In this document: in pieces, positions 36,980 to 44,833 of the stretch | How positions within the stretch are numbered: position 1 is the first letter of the stretch | Layout of the letters: the number at the start of each line of letters is the position of its first letter | Translations under genes and position numbers: made by a program | IMG/VR virus record: IMGVR_UViG_3300030202_003733 | Location: 1-47,190 of that record | Direction: 5' to 3' (one strand) | Source of the DNA: a virus | Length of the DNA: 47,190 nucleotides | Notes under the pieces: model-generated | Database searches by the model: none | The model's input: the letters and a program-made list of their open reading frames with translations, nothing else | What the model was told of the DNA's origin: nothing

Positions 36980-37330
36980 TTATCTCCAAAAAATCTGTAT
37001 ACATATTATCATGAATGATAATATTATGCAAGCAATAGTTTTATAAGTAAGTATCGTCTCGCCCAGCAAGAGCCAGGTTATGATCGGAAAAACAAGGTAC
37101 GAAGTGCCAAACCCTAGAAATCTGACGGCCCAGAGTTCGCCATTAAAAAACTTTAGGCCATGAATTGTGGCATACCAAAAAGATAAAGTTGTTGGTATAC
37201 CGAACACCAAGGAAGCCAGAACGGGCTTATTAGCCCACCAGGACCACACGGCATGAGAGTTGGTGGCAAACCATGCGCTAATGTGCCCAAGGATCATTAG
37301 CGCACTTGCAATCACAAAATTTCTATCCAC
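36980..37330 (-). CDS. Four-TM membrane protein, phage type
   Basis: The product is 116 aa, GTG start at 37330. Four hydrophobic segments can be seen (VIASALMILGHISAWF, VLASLVFGIPTTLSFWYATIH, VRFLGFGTSYLVFPIITWLLL, IACIILSFMIICIQIFW). The GETILTYKT loop before the last helix recalls half-size DMT-like membrane proteins in marine phages. Overlaps the 37323 gene by eight bases. Function unknown. Confidence 0.78.
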   Translation of the reverse strand: MDRNFVIASALMILGHISAWFATNSHAVWSWWANKPVLASLVFGIPTTLSFWYATIHGLKFFNGELWAVRFLGFGTSYLVFPIITWLLLGETILTYKTIACIILSFMIICIQIFWR

Positions 37331-37730
37331 CGTTGACCCCCCACTTTATATAATCATATATTTGTTTTTTTGAATACCTGTCCCATTTCTTTATGTTTAT
37401 TTCAATACCAATTTGCCTTGCTAGCCTAAGGCCGTATTCCCAAGCATGTATCTCTTCAGATATTACATTTACCCTTTTGGATATGGTCTTAAAAGATCCT
37501 TTGGGGTCGAACGCTTGACCAGTGATCCCCCTCTCAGTTCTGTATATATGGTGTCCAGCTTCATGAAGTAAGCAAAAAATCTGTATTTCCTTCGAATGTT
37601 TAGTGCTTATCCCTATGCATTGGGCATCACAATAATAGGCATCGAACTCGTCTCTGCCAAAAACAACATTTACGCTATACCTTTCTAACAAGTGTGCTTC
37701 AAGGTGTGTTAAATCTTCTGAAAAACTCAT
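37323..37730 (-). CDS. ImmA/IrrE-like HExxH protein
   Basis: The product is 135 aa. LLHEAGHHIYR is a HExxH zinc site (HEAGH), followed about 35 residues later by EEIHAWEYGLRLARQ, the acidic helix that supplies the third ligand in ImmA-type metallopeptidases. ImmA proteins cleave repressors; here the target is unknown. ATGA overlap with the upstream gene. Confidence 0.85.
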   Translation of the reverse strand: MSFSEDLTHLEAHLLERYSVNVVFGRDEFDAYYCDAQCIGISTKHSKEIQIFCLLHEAGHHIYRTERGITGQAFDPKGSFKTISKRVNVISEEIHAWEYGLRLARQIGIEINIKKWDRYSKKQIYDYIKWGVNGG

Positions 37731-38140
37731 ACATTAGTATATAGTTTTTGCCCCTTCCCCCAGAAACTTTTGTTTCTCTTTTTATTTGTTATTAGTGCAA
37801 CACTTATGTATGTAACACCCATTTCATCCTTCAGAAACTTGTATGTATGAACGACTAGTTTATCTCCGTATCGAGGCTTCCTCGCCCTTTTTCTTGGGGG
37901 CCTATTTAAGTCTTGTAAGCAGCCCTTGACAATATCTTCCTCACTGTGGCCCATAGATAAATATTTGTCTATGTCACCAATAATATGTGCGGCGACGATC
38001 CATGATGTTTTGCCGAACCCCGGCACGCCGAAATTAGAACTGTGGTATCTGCCCCACCTCTCTTCTATCTCCTCACCTTCATATATACTACCCCATTCTC
38101 GCACGGGTCTAAAATCACAAGTAAGATTCATTTGTTCCAC
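37727..38140 (-). CDS. Unknown protein (137 aa)
   Basis: GTG 38140 with GGGGGTAGTT upstream; ATG 38131 is the alternative start. The sequence includes NFGVPGFGKTSWIVAAHIIG, where FGKT recalls a P-loop end but lacks its full pattern. A basic middle (PPRKRARKPRYG) and a beta-rich C-terminus follow. Function unknown. Confidence 0.72.
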   Translation of the reverse strand: MEQMNLTCDFRPVREWGSIYEGEEIEERWGRYHSSNFGVPGFGKTSWIVAAHIIGDIDKYLSMGHSEEDIVKGCLQDLNRPPRKRARKPRYGDKLVVHTYKFLKDEMGVTYISVALITNKKRNKSFWGKGQKLYTNV

Positions 38141-38142
38141 AA

Positions 38143-38472
38143 CTACCCCCTGAGTAATTTTTTCTGGGATTCGAACAGCTTGGACTCGACCGTTTCAGCG
38201 GAGCCAACAACAACCATGTCCAAGCCAACTTGTCCCTTGTTTAAATACAGTCTAGTAAATCCTTGCTCTTCATGTAGCCCATCGGGGTAAGCACCCTCGG
38301 TAAGCATTTTATTCTTTAACGTGTCTTCCGGACGAATGCAAACAACATGAGTAGGATTTATAAAAACCTCCCTCAGGCCATACTTGGTTGGTATGGTGGT
38401 GCCCTTGCAACTTGTGCAACCTTTCTTCTTCCCTCTTGATTGAACATACAACTCAGCAAATTTAATAACCAT
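38143..38472 (-). CDS. Conserved phage hypothetical (109 aa)
   Basis: ATG 38472 follows GGAGGATCCAA and overlaps the upstream end by 11 bases. It contains CTSCKG (possible metal site) and REVFINPTHVVCIRPED...FTRLYLNKGQVGLDMVVVG, a strand-rich core. Function unknown. Confidence 0.76.
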   Translation of the reverse strand: MVIKFAELYVQSRGKKKGCTSCKGTTIPTKYGLREVFINPTHVVCIRPEDTLKNKMLTEGAYPDGLHEEQGFTRLYLNKGQVGLDMVVVGSAETVESKLFESQKKLLRG

Positions 38473-38695
38473 TTGGATCCTCCATTTCATAAATATTTCT
38501 AGATGTTAAATAATACTTTTTGCCATCGATAAGAACTGCCGAGTCCCATAAAATAGGGTCTTCTCTAAAACAGTCAACAAATAATCCCACTCTTGGAATC
38601 TTAGGTTTCCACACTCCCAGACCAGTCTCATTAACTTCGCCTAAACGATACAGAATCGTGTCGGCGGGAATGTGAACCAAGTCACCCCTCTTCAT
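38462..38695 (-). CDS. SH3-like protein (77 aa)
   Basis: MKRGDLVHIPADTILYRLG and later SAVLIDGKKYYLTSRNIYEM follow the small barrel pattern of phage proteins. The start overlaps the end of the upstream gene. Function unknown. Confidence 0.75.
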   Translation of the reverse strand: MKRGDLVHIPADTILYRLGEVNETGLGVWKPKIPRVGLFVDCFREDPILWDSAVLIDGKKYYLTSRNIYEMEDPNGY

Positions 38696-39023
38696 CTATG
38701 GTTTCCTCGGGCATGTCGTATGGGTCTACTGCTCCAAATTCTTGAGCAGTTTCGTTAGACTTAGTGCTTACATAGCCTAAAAGTATACCCATGCCATCCT
38801 CTAATAGGTAATCCACACCAGCCAGAATATCTCTAGCCTCCCTCATATACTCTATGCTAGACAGGGCCGCTCCCTTGGTCAATGAACTCGCTGCTTGGTT
38901 CAAAAGCTCGTTTGCTTGAGATAAGTCTGGCCTGCTTTTAGCCCCGATGAGACGGGCAACTTCCTCCAGAACTTCATTGAAATCCACAGAGTATGTAATC
39001 TTAACTCGTTTTGGTGTCGTCAT
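38682..39023 (-). CDS. Helical protein (113 aa)
   Basis: A beta-rich start (RVKITYSVDFNEVLEEVARL) is followed by a Leu/Ala/Ser-rich helical middle and an acidic C-terminus (MPEETIDEEG). It lies between GroEL (four bases upstream) and small barrel genes. Function unknown. Confidence 0.74.
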   Translation of the reverse strand: MTTPKRVKITYSVDFNEVLEEVARLIGAKSRPDLSQANELLNQAASSLTKGAALSSIEYMREARDILAGVDYLLEDGMGILLGYVSTKSNETAQEFGAVDPYDMPEETIDEEG

Positions 39024-39027
39024 ATTT

Positions 39028-40593
39028 TCACTCAGTTTCCACTATGGCGAAATTAGTCGTTAATAGGGTTGATGCAGCGGACGCTGCGTTTTGTAAGGCA
39101 CACCTTGTGACCTTAACAGGGTCTATTACACCAGCTTCAAACATATTAACAACTTCATCTTGCACAAAATCATAACCCGTCTCGGGACCTTCGTCAACAA
39201 TCCTCGACGTAATTATGTCTGGTGACAGTCCGGCGTTTTGGCACATCTTCCTAAGGGGCTCGTACACTGATGACATAATAACATCAACACCGACCTGTTG
39301 TTCAGGGTTATCTACAGTAATTTCCAAGTCTTTAGATGCCCTTATGAGCGCTATTCCACCGCCGGGAACCATTCCCTCCATCCTGGCCGACTTAACCGCC
39401 TCTAGTGCATCTTCTACTCGGTGTTTCTTCTCAATCATTTCAACCTCAGTTGCAGCACCGACTTTAATGATTGCTACCCCGCTGGCCAGTCGCGTCACCC
39501 TTTCCTGGACCAACTCCGCCTCGCGGATAGAATCTGTTTGGCCCAATACAGCTTTAAGGGTCTCGATTCTATTATCGATCTCCTCCAGATCGCCCTTGCC
39601 TCCAACAATAATTGTTTCATTCTTTTTGATGAAAATTCTTTGAGCAAGCCCCAGGTGTTCGAGTTTGGCATTCTTTAATTTGATAGAACTGTCAATATAC
39701 TTTGCGTTTGTGGCAACACAAAGATCCATCAAAATGTTTTTCCTCTCCTCCCCATATTTGGGAGCTTTAACAGCAACGACCTTCATGGAGCCGCGCATTG
39801 AATTCATAATCAGTGCCGCTAGTGCCTGCCCCTCGATCTCAGGCGAGATAATAACGAGGGCCCTGGCTTCTCTGGCTACCACCTCTAGGATTGGCAGCAA
39901 GTCCTGTAGGTTGTCAACCTTCTCCTCAGTGACCAAAATTAAAGGATCGTCATATTTAACTGATGCCGATCTCTCGTCAGTTATGAATGCTGTCGCCGCG
40001 TAACCAGAATCAAACCTAAAACCCTCAACCAAATCAAGGGTAGTATCAATAGACTTGGCCTCTTCCACCGTTACTGAGCCATCTTTCCCGGCACAGCTAA
40101 TTGCCTTAGCAACTAAAGCGCCTATGTGTACGTCGTTGTTAGAAGAGATGGTGGCAATGTGACGTATGTCGTCCTCAGTTCTGATTGGAGTAGACATCTC
40201 GGCCAAACGATCAACCAACCCTGCCACAGCCTTATCTATCCCCCTCTTTAGCTCTATGGGGGATACTCCCGATAGAACATACTTTTGTGATTGTTCTAAA
40301 ATAGCCCTTGCAAGCACAGTTGCGGTAGTAGTTCCGTCACCCGCCAAAGAGTTGGTTTCTTCGGATGCCTGTTTGAGAATTTGTACCGCTGCGTTTTCGA
40401 AAGGATCTTCCAATTCAATAAATTTTGCAACCGTAACTCCATCTTTAGTTATGATCGGATTTTTATTTTTTGCAGCCAAGATAACATTTCTGCCCCTCGG
40501 ACCTAGTGTAGATGCGACATTGTCAGTCAGCTTTTTGACACCACTTAAAATTTTGCTTGTTAAAATATTACCGTCACTGTAAATCTTGCTCAT
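39028..40593 (-). CDS. groEL: Phage GroEL-type chaperonin
   Basis: The product is 521 aa from ATG 40593, which overlaps the upstream stop (ATGA). Group I chaperonin signatures are present: LGPRGRNVIL with KDGVTVAK (30-57), the ATP site GDGTTTATV (85-93) and a C-terminal MVPGGGIALIRA. The apical domain is present in full length. The normal GGM-repeat tail is absent (ends FAIVETE). No GroES gene is visible in the window. Phage chaperonins of phiKZ/EL-type viruses can work without a co-chaperonin; whether this one does is unknown. Likely helps fold phage proteins. Confidence 0.96.
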   Translation of the reverse strand: MSKIYSDGNILTSKILSGVKKLTDNVASTLGPRGRNVILAAKNKNPIITKDGVTVAKFIELEDPFENAAVQILKQASEETNSLAGDGTTTATVLARAILEQSQKYVLSGVSPIELKRGIDKAVAGLVDRLAEMSTPIRTEDDIRHIATISSNNDVHIGALVAKAISCAGKDGSVTVEEAKSIDTTLDLVEGFRFDSGYAATAFITDERSASVKYDDPLILVTEEKVDNLQDLLPILEVVAREARALVIISPEIEGQALAALIMNSMRGSMKVVAVKAPKYGEERKNILMDLCVATNAKYIDSSIKLKNAKLEHLGLAQRIFIKKNETIIVGGKGDLEEIDNRIETLKAVLGQTDSIREAELVQERVTRLASGVAIIKVGAATEVEMIEKKHRVEDALEAVKSARMEGMVPGGGIALIRASKDLEITVDNPEQQVGVDVIMSSVYEPLRKMCQNAGLSPDIITSRIVDEGPETGYDFVQDEVVNMFEAGVIDPVKVTRCALQNAASAASTLLTTNFAIVETE

Positions 40594-41168
40594 GATACCT
40601 CCATATTTTCTGTATGATTTGGCAAGGTCAAAACACCCACAGAGAACCCGCGCAAGCCAGCATCTCCTTCCCACGCGCCTTCGTTCATTCTGTAACCCTT
40701 CTTTATGCTGCTTTGTATAATTTTAACTCCCAAGTCGGGGGAGTTCTCCGTAGGACAATACGCTAAATAAGTGTGCCCATACGAGCCATTCACCACCTCA
40801 TCGTCCTCCATCGTTTCCTTGTCATTCAACTCAAGTTTGCGCCATCGCTGTATGACATGCCATCTACCAGGAGTTAGCGGTGGGGCCTCGTCCTCAACAA
40901 TGGCACAATAAGATATGTCTCCACCCAATTTTTCTCGGATTGCTTCCAAGGCACTCCAGGGTTTATCGCGATCATAAACATTTGCTCGCTTCCACCAATC
41001 AAGGTCTTGACCAGCGTAGCGTGACACTGAGCTTTCGCGAACGTCATCCGCTATACTAAGACACCACATTGCACAAAGCGTGCAACATGGCAAGTTTTCT
41101 TTAGTGGCGATATGGTTTAATGCGCCACCTTTGTTCAGGGCAGTCCAACCCTTTATATCTATGTTCAT
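40590..41168 (-). CDS. Possible papain-fold (NlpC/P60-like) protein
   Basis: The product is 192 aa. The N-terminal part has PCCTLCAMWCLSIADD, with several Cys candidates. Later GRWHVIQRWRKLEL and NGSYGHTYLAYCP give a Cys...His order seen in papain-like folds. The assignment is tentative. It lies between clpP and groEL with tight spacing, so a role in protein processing is possible. Confidence 0.7.
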   Translation of the reverse strand: MNIDIKGWTALNKGGALNHIATKENLPCCTLCAMWCLSIADDVRESSVSRYAGQDLDWWKRANVYDRDKPWSALEAIREKLGGDISYCAIVEDEAPPLTPGRWHVIQRWRKLELNDKETMEDDEVVNGSYGHTYLAYCPTENSPDLGVKIIQSSIKKGYRMNEGAWEGDAGLRGFSVGVLTLPNHTENMEVS

Positions 41169-41179
41169 CTTATAAACTC

Positions 41180-41791
41180 CTAAAAAACTTCATCTGCTAT
41201 ACCTAGCTCAACCGCTTCTTCAGCAGTTAAATACACGTTAACCTTCTTCTTTAAAAGCCTGTTTAAATATGTCTTAGACATATTGGTTTCTTGAACCAAG
41301 GCATTTAAGTATTGGTCCTGTATCTTTTTAAATTCGGTCACTTCGTTCAGCATCTGGTGCATCGGCCCGACATGGCCGCCAATGACTGAGTGTATCATGA
41401 CTCTACAGTTTTTACCAATCCGGCGTTTGCCTTTAGTACCGGCGGCCAGCAGCAAAACTCCAGCGGACATAACCTTTCCAACGCCTGTGACCTTAATATC
41501 ACACTCGTCTTTTACTAATCTCATTACATCATATATAGCAAACATGTCATCTGCGTTACCGCCCGGTGTCGATATGAACATTTCTATTTCACACTCTTGT
41601 TCTTTATCGGCCTCATCATCGGCAATGTCTCCGACCACGGTCTTGATTGTTTCCTTTAGGGTGGTCATTGCAAAAATTACTTCATTGCTCGTCTCTTCGG
41701 TTATCTCGCCAACTAGACCTATTGTGTTGAACGCGCTCAGCACAACTGGCTTTGACCCTTTCTCTGAGTCACTTTCTTCTGGGATTGTCAC
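41180..41791 (-). CDS. clpP: ClpP-type serine protease
   Basis: The product is 203 aa. Oxyanion region STPGGNADD (74-82), nucleophile Ser109 in GKVMSAGVLLLAAGT, catalytic His134 in VMIHSVIGG. Length is near the usual about 200 aa. No Clp ATPase gene is in the window, so it would use host ClpX/ClpA or work alone; prohead-protease-like use is possible. It overlaps the 41769 gene by 23 bases. Confidence 0.94.
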   Translation of the reverse strand: MTIPEESDSEKGSKPVVLSAFNTIGLVGEITEETSNEVIFAMTTLKETIKTVVGDIADDEADKEQECEIEMFISTPGGNADDMFAIYDVMRLVKDECDIKVTGVGKVMSAGVLLLAAGTKGKRRIGKNCRVMIHSVIGGHVGPMHQMLNEVTEFKKIQDQYLNALVQETNMSKTYLNRLLKKKVNVYLTAEEAVELGIADEVF

Positions 41792-42077
41792 GCTTTCTCC
41801 TTTTGTTTATCACTTTCTCTTTGCCATTATTAACACCAATTTCTGTTATTTGATATGGAAAAGTCTGTGCCCACGTGAGCCAATCACCGGGACTTTCAAA
41901 CTTTTTATCAAAAATTAAGACGTATTGGTTGTTCTTAGAATCGAACCCCTCTCCAGAATTGTTCCATCCATTTATCTGGTTGAAGATTTTGTTTCTCATC
42001 CGCTTACCAGAAATATTAGATATTTGCAATCTGTAACAAGGATTATTTTTACTTACTTTCCAAGCATATGCTATCAC
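41769..42077 (-). CDS. First gene of the ClpP-GroEL operon, unknown (102 aa)
   Basis: The start is placed at GTG 42077 after AGAGGGGGAAGAA because the longer frame (to 42131) would contain the promoter itself. MIAYAWKVSKNNPCYRLQIS, KIFNQINGWNNSGEG and a basic tail (VINKRRKRDNPRRK) are visible. Function unknown. Confidence 0.7.
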   Translation of the reverse strand: MIAYAWKVSKNNPCYRLQISNISGKRMRNKIFNQINGWNNSGEGFDSKNNQYVLIFDKKFESPGDWLTWAQTFPYQITEIGVNNGKEKVINKRRKRDNPRRK

Positions 42078-42095
42078 TTCTTCCCCCTCTGCCAA

Positions 42096-42124
42096 AGTAT
42101 AACCCCCCTCAATAATTTTGTCAA
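42096..42124 (-). promoter_or_regulatory. Near-consensus promoter of the ClpP-GroEL operon
   Basis: TTGACA (42119-42124), 17 bases, TATACT (42096-42101): six of six and five of six to sigma70 consensus. No other promoter of this quality is seen down to 33842, so it may drive about 15 genes. Confidence 0.75.
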
Positions 42125-42137
42125 GCCACAAATAATA

Positions 42138-42178
42138 AAAGCCGTGGATCCAATTTAAATAGGCAAATCCACGGCTTT
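42138..42178 (-). terminator. Bidirectional-type terminator
   Basis: A perfect 12-bp inverted repeat AAAGCCGTGGAT/ATCCACGGCTTT with a 17-base loop lies between the stop of the scaffold-like gene (42201) and the next promoter. It ends in TTTTATT on the minus strand and probably isolates the two transcription units. Confidence 0.85.
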
Positions 42179-42200
42179 AGTTACAAAAATGTATAAATTT

Positions 42201-42884
42201 TTATTTGTCAGACAGCAATTTTTTCTTAAGACGATTCTTGACTCTCTTGTAAACTTCGTTCATAACTTCTTCTTCATCAATGAAGTCAATCTCGTCAAGC
42301 GGCTCTTCTTCGCCCATGTCGCCCATGTCGCCCAAGTCAGCCAAATCAGCAGCCATGTCCTCATCTCCAGCAGTGTCAGCCATCATGTCTGCGTCCATGC
42401 CACCCATATCGCCAAAGTCAACTTCAACGCCAGCTAAATCAGCCAAAGTGGCTATCGCGCTAGCAAATTTAGTCTCTTTCTCGGAGGTTCCACCTTCAGG
42501 GGCGGGCTCTTCGAGGTCCAAAGCGGCATCTTCGGGGCCTTCGTCCTCGGGTGCTTCCTCGTGCTCACCCTCAAGAACTTCTTTGTCAGCATCATCTTCG
42601 TACATGCCGTGGCCCTCTTCCATATCATCTTCATGCATTCCACCATGAGCCTCTCCCATTTCATGCCCCATTTCGGCCATGCCAGGTTTCATCATGCCAT
42701 GACCCTCTTCCATGTCATCTTCGTCTTCCTGCATGCCATAGCCTTCTTCCACGCTATGTTCGTCCTCATCCATGTAGGTGCCATATTTTTCAGTCAAAAA
42801 ATTGCTGGTGAGGGGGCCGCCAAGAGATGCTAACTTCATCATCTGACGGACTTGTGTTTCATTTAAGAGTGCCTTCTTGCTCAT
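42201..42884 (-). CDS. Acidic Met/Gly-rich scaffold or prohead-core-like protein
   Basis: The product is 227 aa. An N-terminal helix MSKKALLNETQVRQMMKLAS carries an LNE motif near the start. A very acidic middle has repeated units (MEEGHGM at least twice, with related GMHEDDMEEGHGMYEDD). The C-terminus is a basic helix (NEVYKRVKNRLKKKLLSDK). Charge pattern and helix ends match phage scaffold/prohead-core proteins that are degraded during maturation (inference). TAGGAGATAT precedes the ATG. It is followed by a strong terminator, consistent with a highly expressed gene. Confidence 0.78.
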   Translation of the reverse strand: MSKKALLNETQVRQMMKLASLGGPLTSNFLTEKYGTYMDEDEHSVEEGYGMQEDEDDMEEGHGMMKPGMAEMGHEMGEAHGGMHEDDMEEGHGMYEDDADKEVLEGEHEEAPEDEGPEDAALDLEEPAPEGGTSEKETKFASAIATLADLAGVEVDFGDMGGMDADMMADTAGDEDMAADLADLGDMGDMGEEEPLDEIDFIDEEEVMNEVYKRVKNRLKKKLLSDK

Positions 42885-42959
42885 ATCTATATATCTCCTA
42901 ACAGTGTTAAAGCTGTTTTAACAATAATAAATAGTAACTTAACCATCTAAAGGTATTTT

Positions 42960-42967
42960 TATTTATA
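42960..42967 (-). promoter_or_regulatory. T4-late-like TATAAATA box
   Basis: TATAAATA lies 76 bases upstream of the scaffold-like gene and overlaps the stop of the 42963 gene. The octamer also occurs inside genes here (about 34692, 36206), so this is suggestive only. Confidence 0.35.
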
Positions 42968-43289
42968 AATCTGGCCTGTGTTTCTCTAGTATATCAAAGA
43001 TATTTTCAATCGTATCCTCGTCTAGTGCAAACTTCTTTTGAGTTTCTCTGCCTTCGTCCATAGTTTTCTTGGAAATTTCTACTTTTGATTTGCTTTGTTT
43101 ACCGTTTTCCAGCCTCCACTCATTTAAGTAATCCATAACACGGGTGTCGCCGTTTATATAAGCCGTCACCAAGGCACGGAAAAAGTCGTTTTGGGACATG
43201 TCATCGTTTTGCAGTCTTATTTTTAAATCTGCATGTCTTTTATCGGTATCATAAAAGACAACTTTTTTTGTGTTGTTCCCGTAACCCAT
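42963..43289 (-). CDS. Conserved phage hypothetical (108 aa)
   Basis: MGYGNNTKKVVFYDTDKRHA, then LKIRLQNDDMSQNDFFRALVTAYINGD, resembles ribbon-helix-helix-type starts followed by a Lys-rich helix and an acidic end. Possibly a DNA- or RNA-binding regulator. Two bases separate it from the IMPDH-like gene. Confidence 0.74.
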   Translation of the reverse strand: MGYGNNTKKVVFYDTDKRHADLKIRLQNDDMSQNDFFRALVTAYINGDTRVMDYLNEWRLENGKQSKSKVEISKKTMDEGRETQKKFALDEDTIENIFDILEKHRPDL

Positions 43290-43291
43290 AC

Positions 43292-44311
43292 TTATCTTCC
43301 CATTATGTGTGTCGAACTTTCCGCCTGTCCGCTAGTAGTTTGTCGCAGAAATACCGCCCTATTTTGTAACTCTTGTATACATCGGGAGCCAGAATAAGAC
43401 AGGCCACTCCTGATGCCAACATGTAACTCTCTGATAACATCTTTTACATCTCCTTTAAAGGGAACGGTTGTTGTGACACCTTCGATTGAAGAAACTTTAC
43501 CTCGCCAATCTCTCTGTGCCCCTTTGCTCGCCATCCCTCTATACATCTTCCTTTTCCTACCTTGACTATCAGTTATCACATCTCCTGGGGTCTGTTCGGT
43601 GCCAGATATAAGGCTGCCAACCATAACCATATCGGCCCCTGCCGCCAGGGCCTTAACTATATCCCCGCTGTTCTTCATCCCGCCATCGGCAATGATTAAA
43701 GATTTCCTATCAGTGCGCGACACATCCATAATAGTTTGTATCGTGGGAACCCCGTGACCCGTTTGAATACGTGTCGAACATATCGAGCCACCCCCGATTC
43801 CGCATCGGATAGAGTCAGCTCCCCAGTCTGATAGATCGTTAAAGGCCTCAAGCGTGGCAATGTTGCCAGCCATGATGTGTACTTTGTCTACTCTGTCCTT
43901 TATAGTTTTTATAGCTCTTTCCACCATAATGTGGTGTCCGTGAGCAACGTCGATGCATATAACTTCTACTCCATACGAAGCAAGTTTCACCGCTCTGTCT
44001 AAGTAGTCCCCAGTGGCCCCAACGGCAGCGGCAATCGGAGAATTATTCATGTTTGCTGCCAAGGCTACGCGAGCTATTTCACACTGTTCATTAATTGTAT
44101 TGTATCTATGAATAATTGGCAACAAACCCATGTTTGCAAACGTGGATGTCATATCCTCGCCGCAAATCGTATCCATAGGCGCGGACACAATAGGAGAAGA
44201 CAAGCGGCCCGCGAACCCTAAGTCAACAGATATGTCCACCTCTTTCCTGCTTTCGATATCACTATACTGTGGTTCTAGTAGTAAATCATCACTGCTTAGA
44301 GTTTTTCTCAT
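43292..44311 (-). CDS. IMP dehydrogenase/GMP reductase family enzyme
   Basis: The product is 339 aa, a TIM barrel without CBS domains. The active-site loop is GIGGGSICSTR (Cys178), preceded by DVAHGHH (121-127) and followed by IIADGGMKNSGDIVKALAAGADMVMVGS. Length fits GMP reductase and CBS-less IMPDH; the loop GGSICSTR is closer to IMPDH, so the direction (IMP to XMP, or GMP to IMP) is not settled. It forms a purine-supply group with the nucleosidase and APRT genes. ATG overlaps the end of the upstream zinc-protein gene. Confidence 0.93.
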   Translation of the reverse strand: MRKTLSSDDLLLEPQYSDIESRKEVDISVDLGFAGRLSSPIVSAPMDTICGEDMTSTFANMGLLPIIHRYNTINEQCEIARVALAANMNNSPIAAAVGATGDYLDRAVKLASYGVEVICIDVAHGHHIMVERAIKTIKDRVDKVHIMAGNIATLEAFNDLSDWGADSIRCGIGGGSICSTRIQTGHGVPTIQTIMDVSRTDRKSLIIADGGMKNSGDIVKALAAGADMVMVGSLISGTEQTPGDVITDSQGRKRKMYRGMASKGAQRDWRGKVSSIEGVTTTVPFKGDVKDVIRELHVGIRSGLSYSGSRCIQELQNRAVFLRQTTSGQAESSTHIMGR

Positions 44312-44570
44312 TTAGGGCCTCCTGTACTTCCTCTATGAACTTCAAACTTTTTTCCCAACATTGCGGGCAATATAAGTTAACACGGTTTTCCTTTTCGCGC
44401 ACCACAACATTCCATGACATGACTTGTTCCCTATCCCTTTTATCAAAGTCTTTTTCGCATACCAGACAATGGTCTGGCATCTTACCAAACAAACCAATCT
44501 TCTCCTCCAACTCCTGATTCCCCTGGCTCTTGGCCTGTTTGGCGGCCTCTCGCCTTTGTTTCCTGTTCAT
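44289..44570 (-). CDS. Conserved phage zinc-binding protein (93 aa)
   Basis: MNRKQRREAAKQAKSQGNQE is a basic helix, then CLVCEKDFDKRDREQVMSW and LYCPQCWEKSLKF: two Cys pairs for a zinc ribbon. The same layout is familiar from phage hypothetical proteins. Function unknown. Confidence 0.8.
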   Translation of the reverse strand: MNRKQRREAAKQAKSQGNQELEEKIGLFGKMPDHCLVCEKDFDKRDREQVMSWNVVVREKENRVNLYCPQCWEKSLKFIEEVQEALNEKNSKQ

Positions 44571-44833
44571 TGTTCCCTCCAGGGGATCACTTTAATAAAA
44601 ATAGGCGTGCCTTCGCCCATATAAGCACTTACAACATTAAACTCCATCCATTCAATGGCCTCCTCATGAGACATTCCTTGGCTCATGAATATTTCCACAC
44701 ATTTATCATAGTCATATACAAGCAAGGGTTCTCTTGGGAACTGTTGCCCGTATCCTATAATAGCGTCGTCTAAACCATCTGCCGCAAGAGCACCGGGGTT
44801 TAACAAGCTCACTTCTTCTCTAGCTGGGTTCAT
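44567..44833 (-). CDS. Conserved phage hypothetical (88 aa)
   Basis: ATG 44833 after AGGAGCAGTG; the GTG at 44836 is less well spaced. The pattern ADGLDDAIIGYGQQF...PLLVYDYDKCVEIFM...MSHEEAIEWMEFNVVSAYMGEGTPIF is highly typical of a conserved phage/bacterial small protein of unknown function. Confidence 0.82.
   Translation of the reverse strand: MNPAREEVSLLNPGALAADGLDDAIIGYGQQFPREPLLVYDYDKCVEIFMSQGMSHEEAIEWMEFNVVSAYMGEGTPIFIKVIPWREQ

Noticed and set aside
41382-41918. Rightward 178-aa frame opposite clpP
   Set aside because: Shadow; clpP has full catalytic motifs on the other strand.
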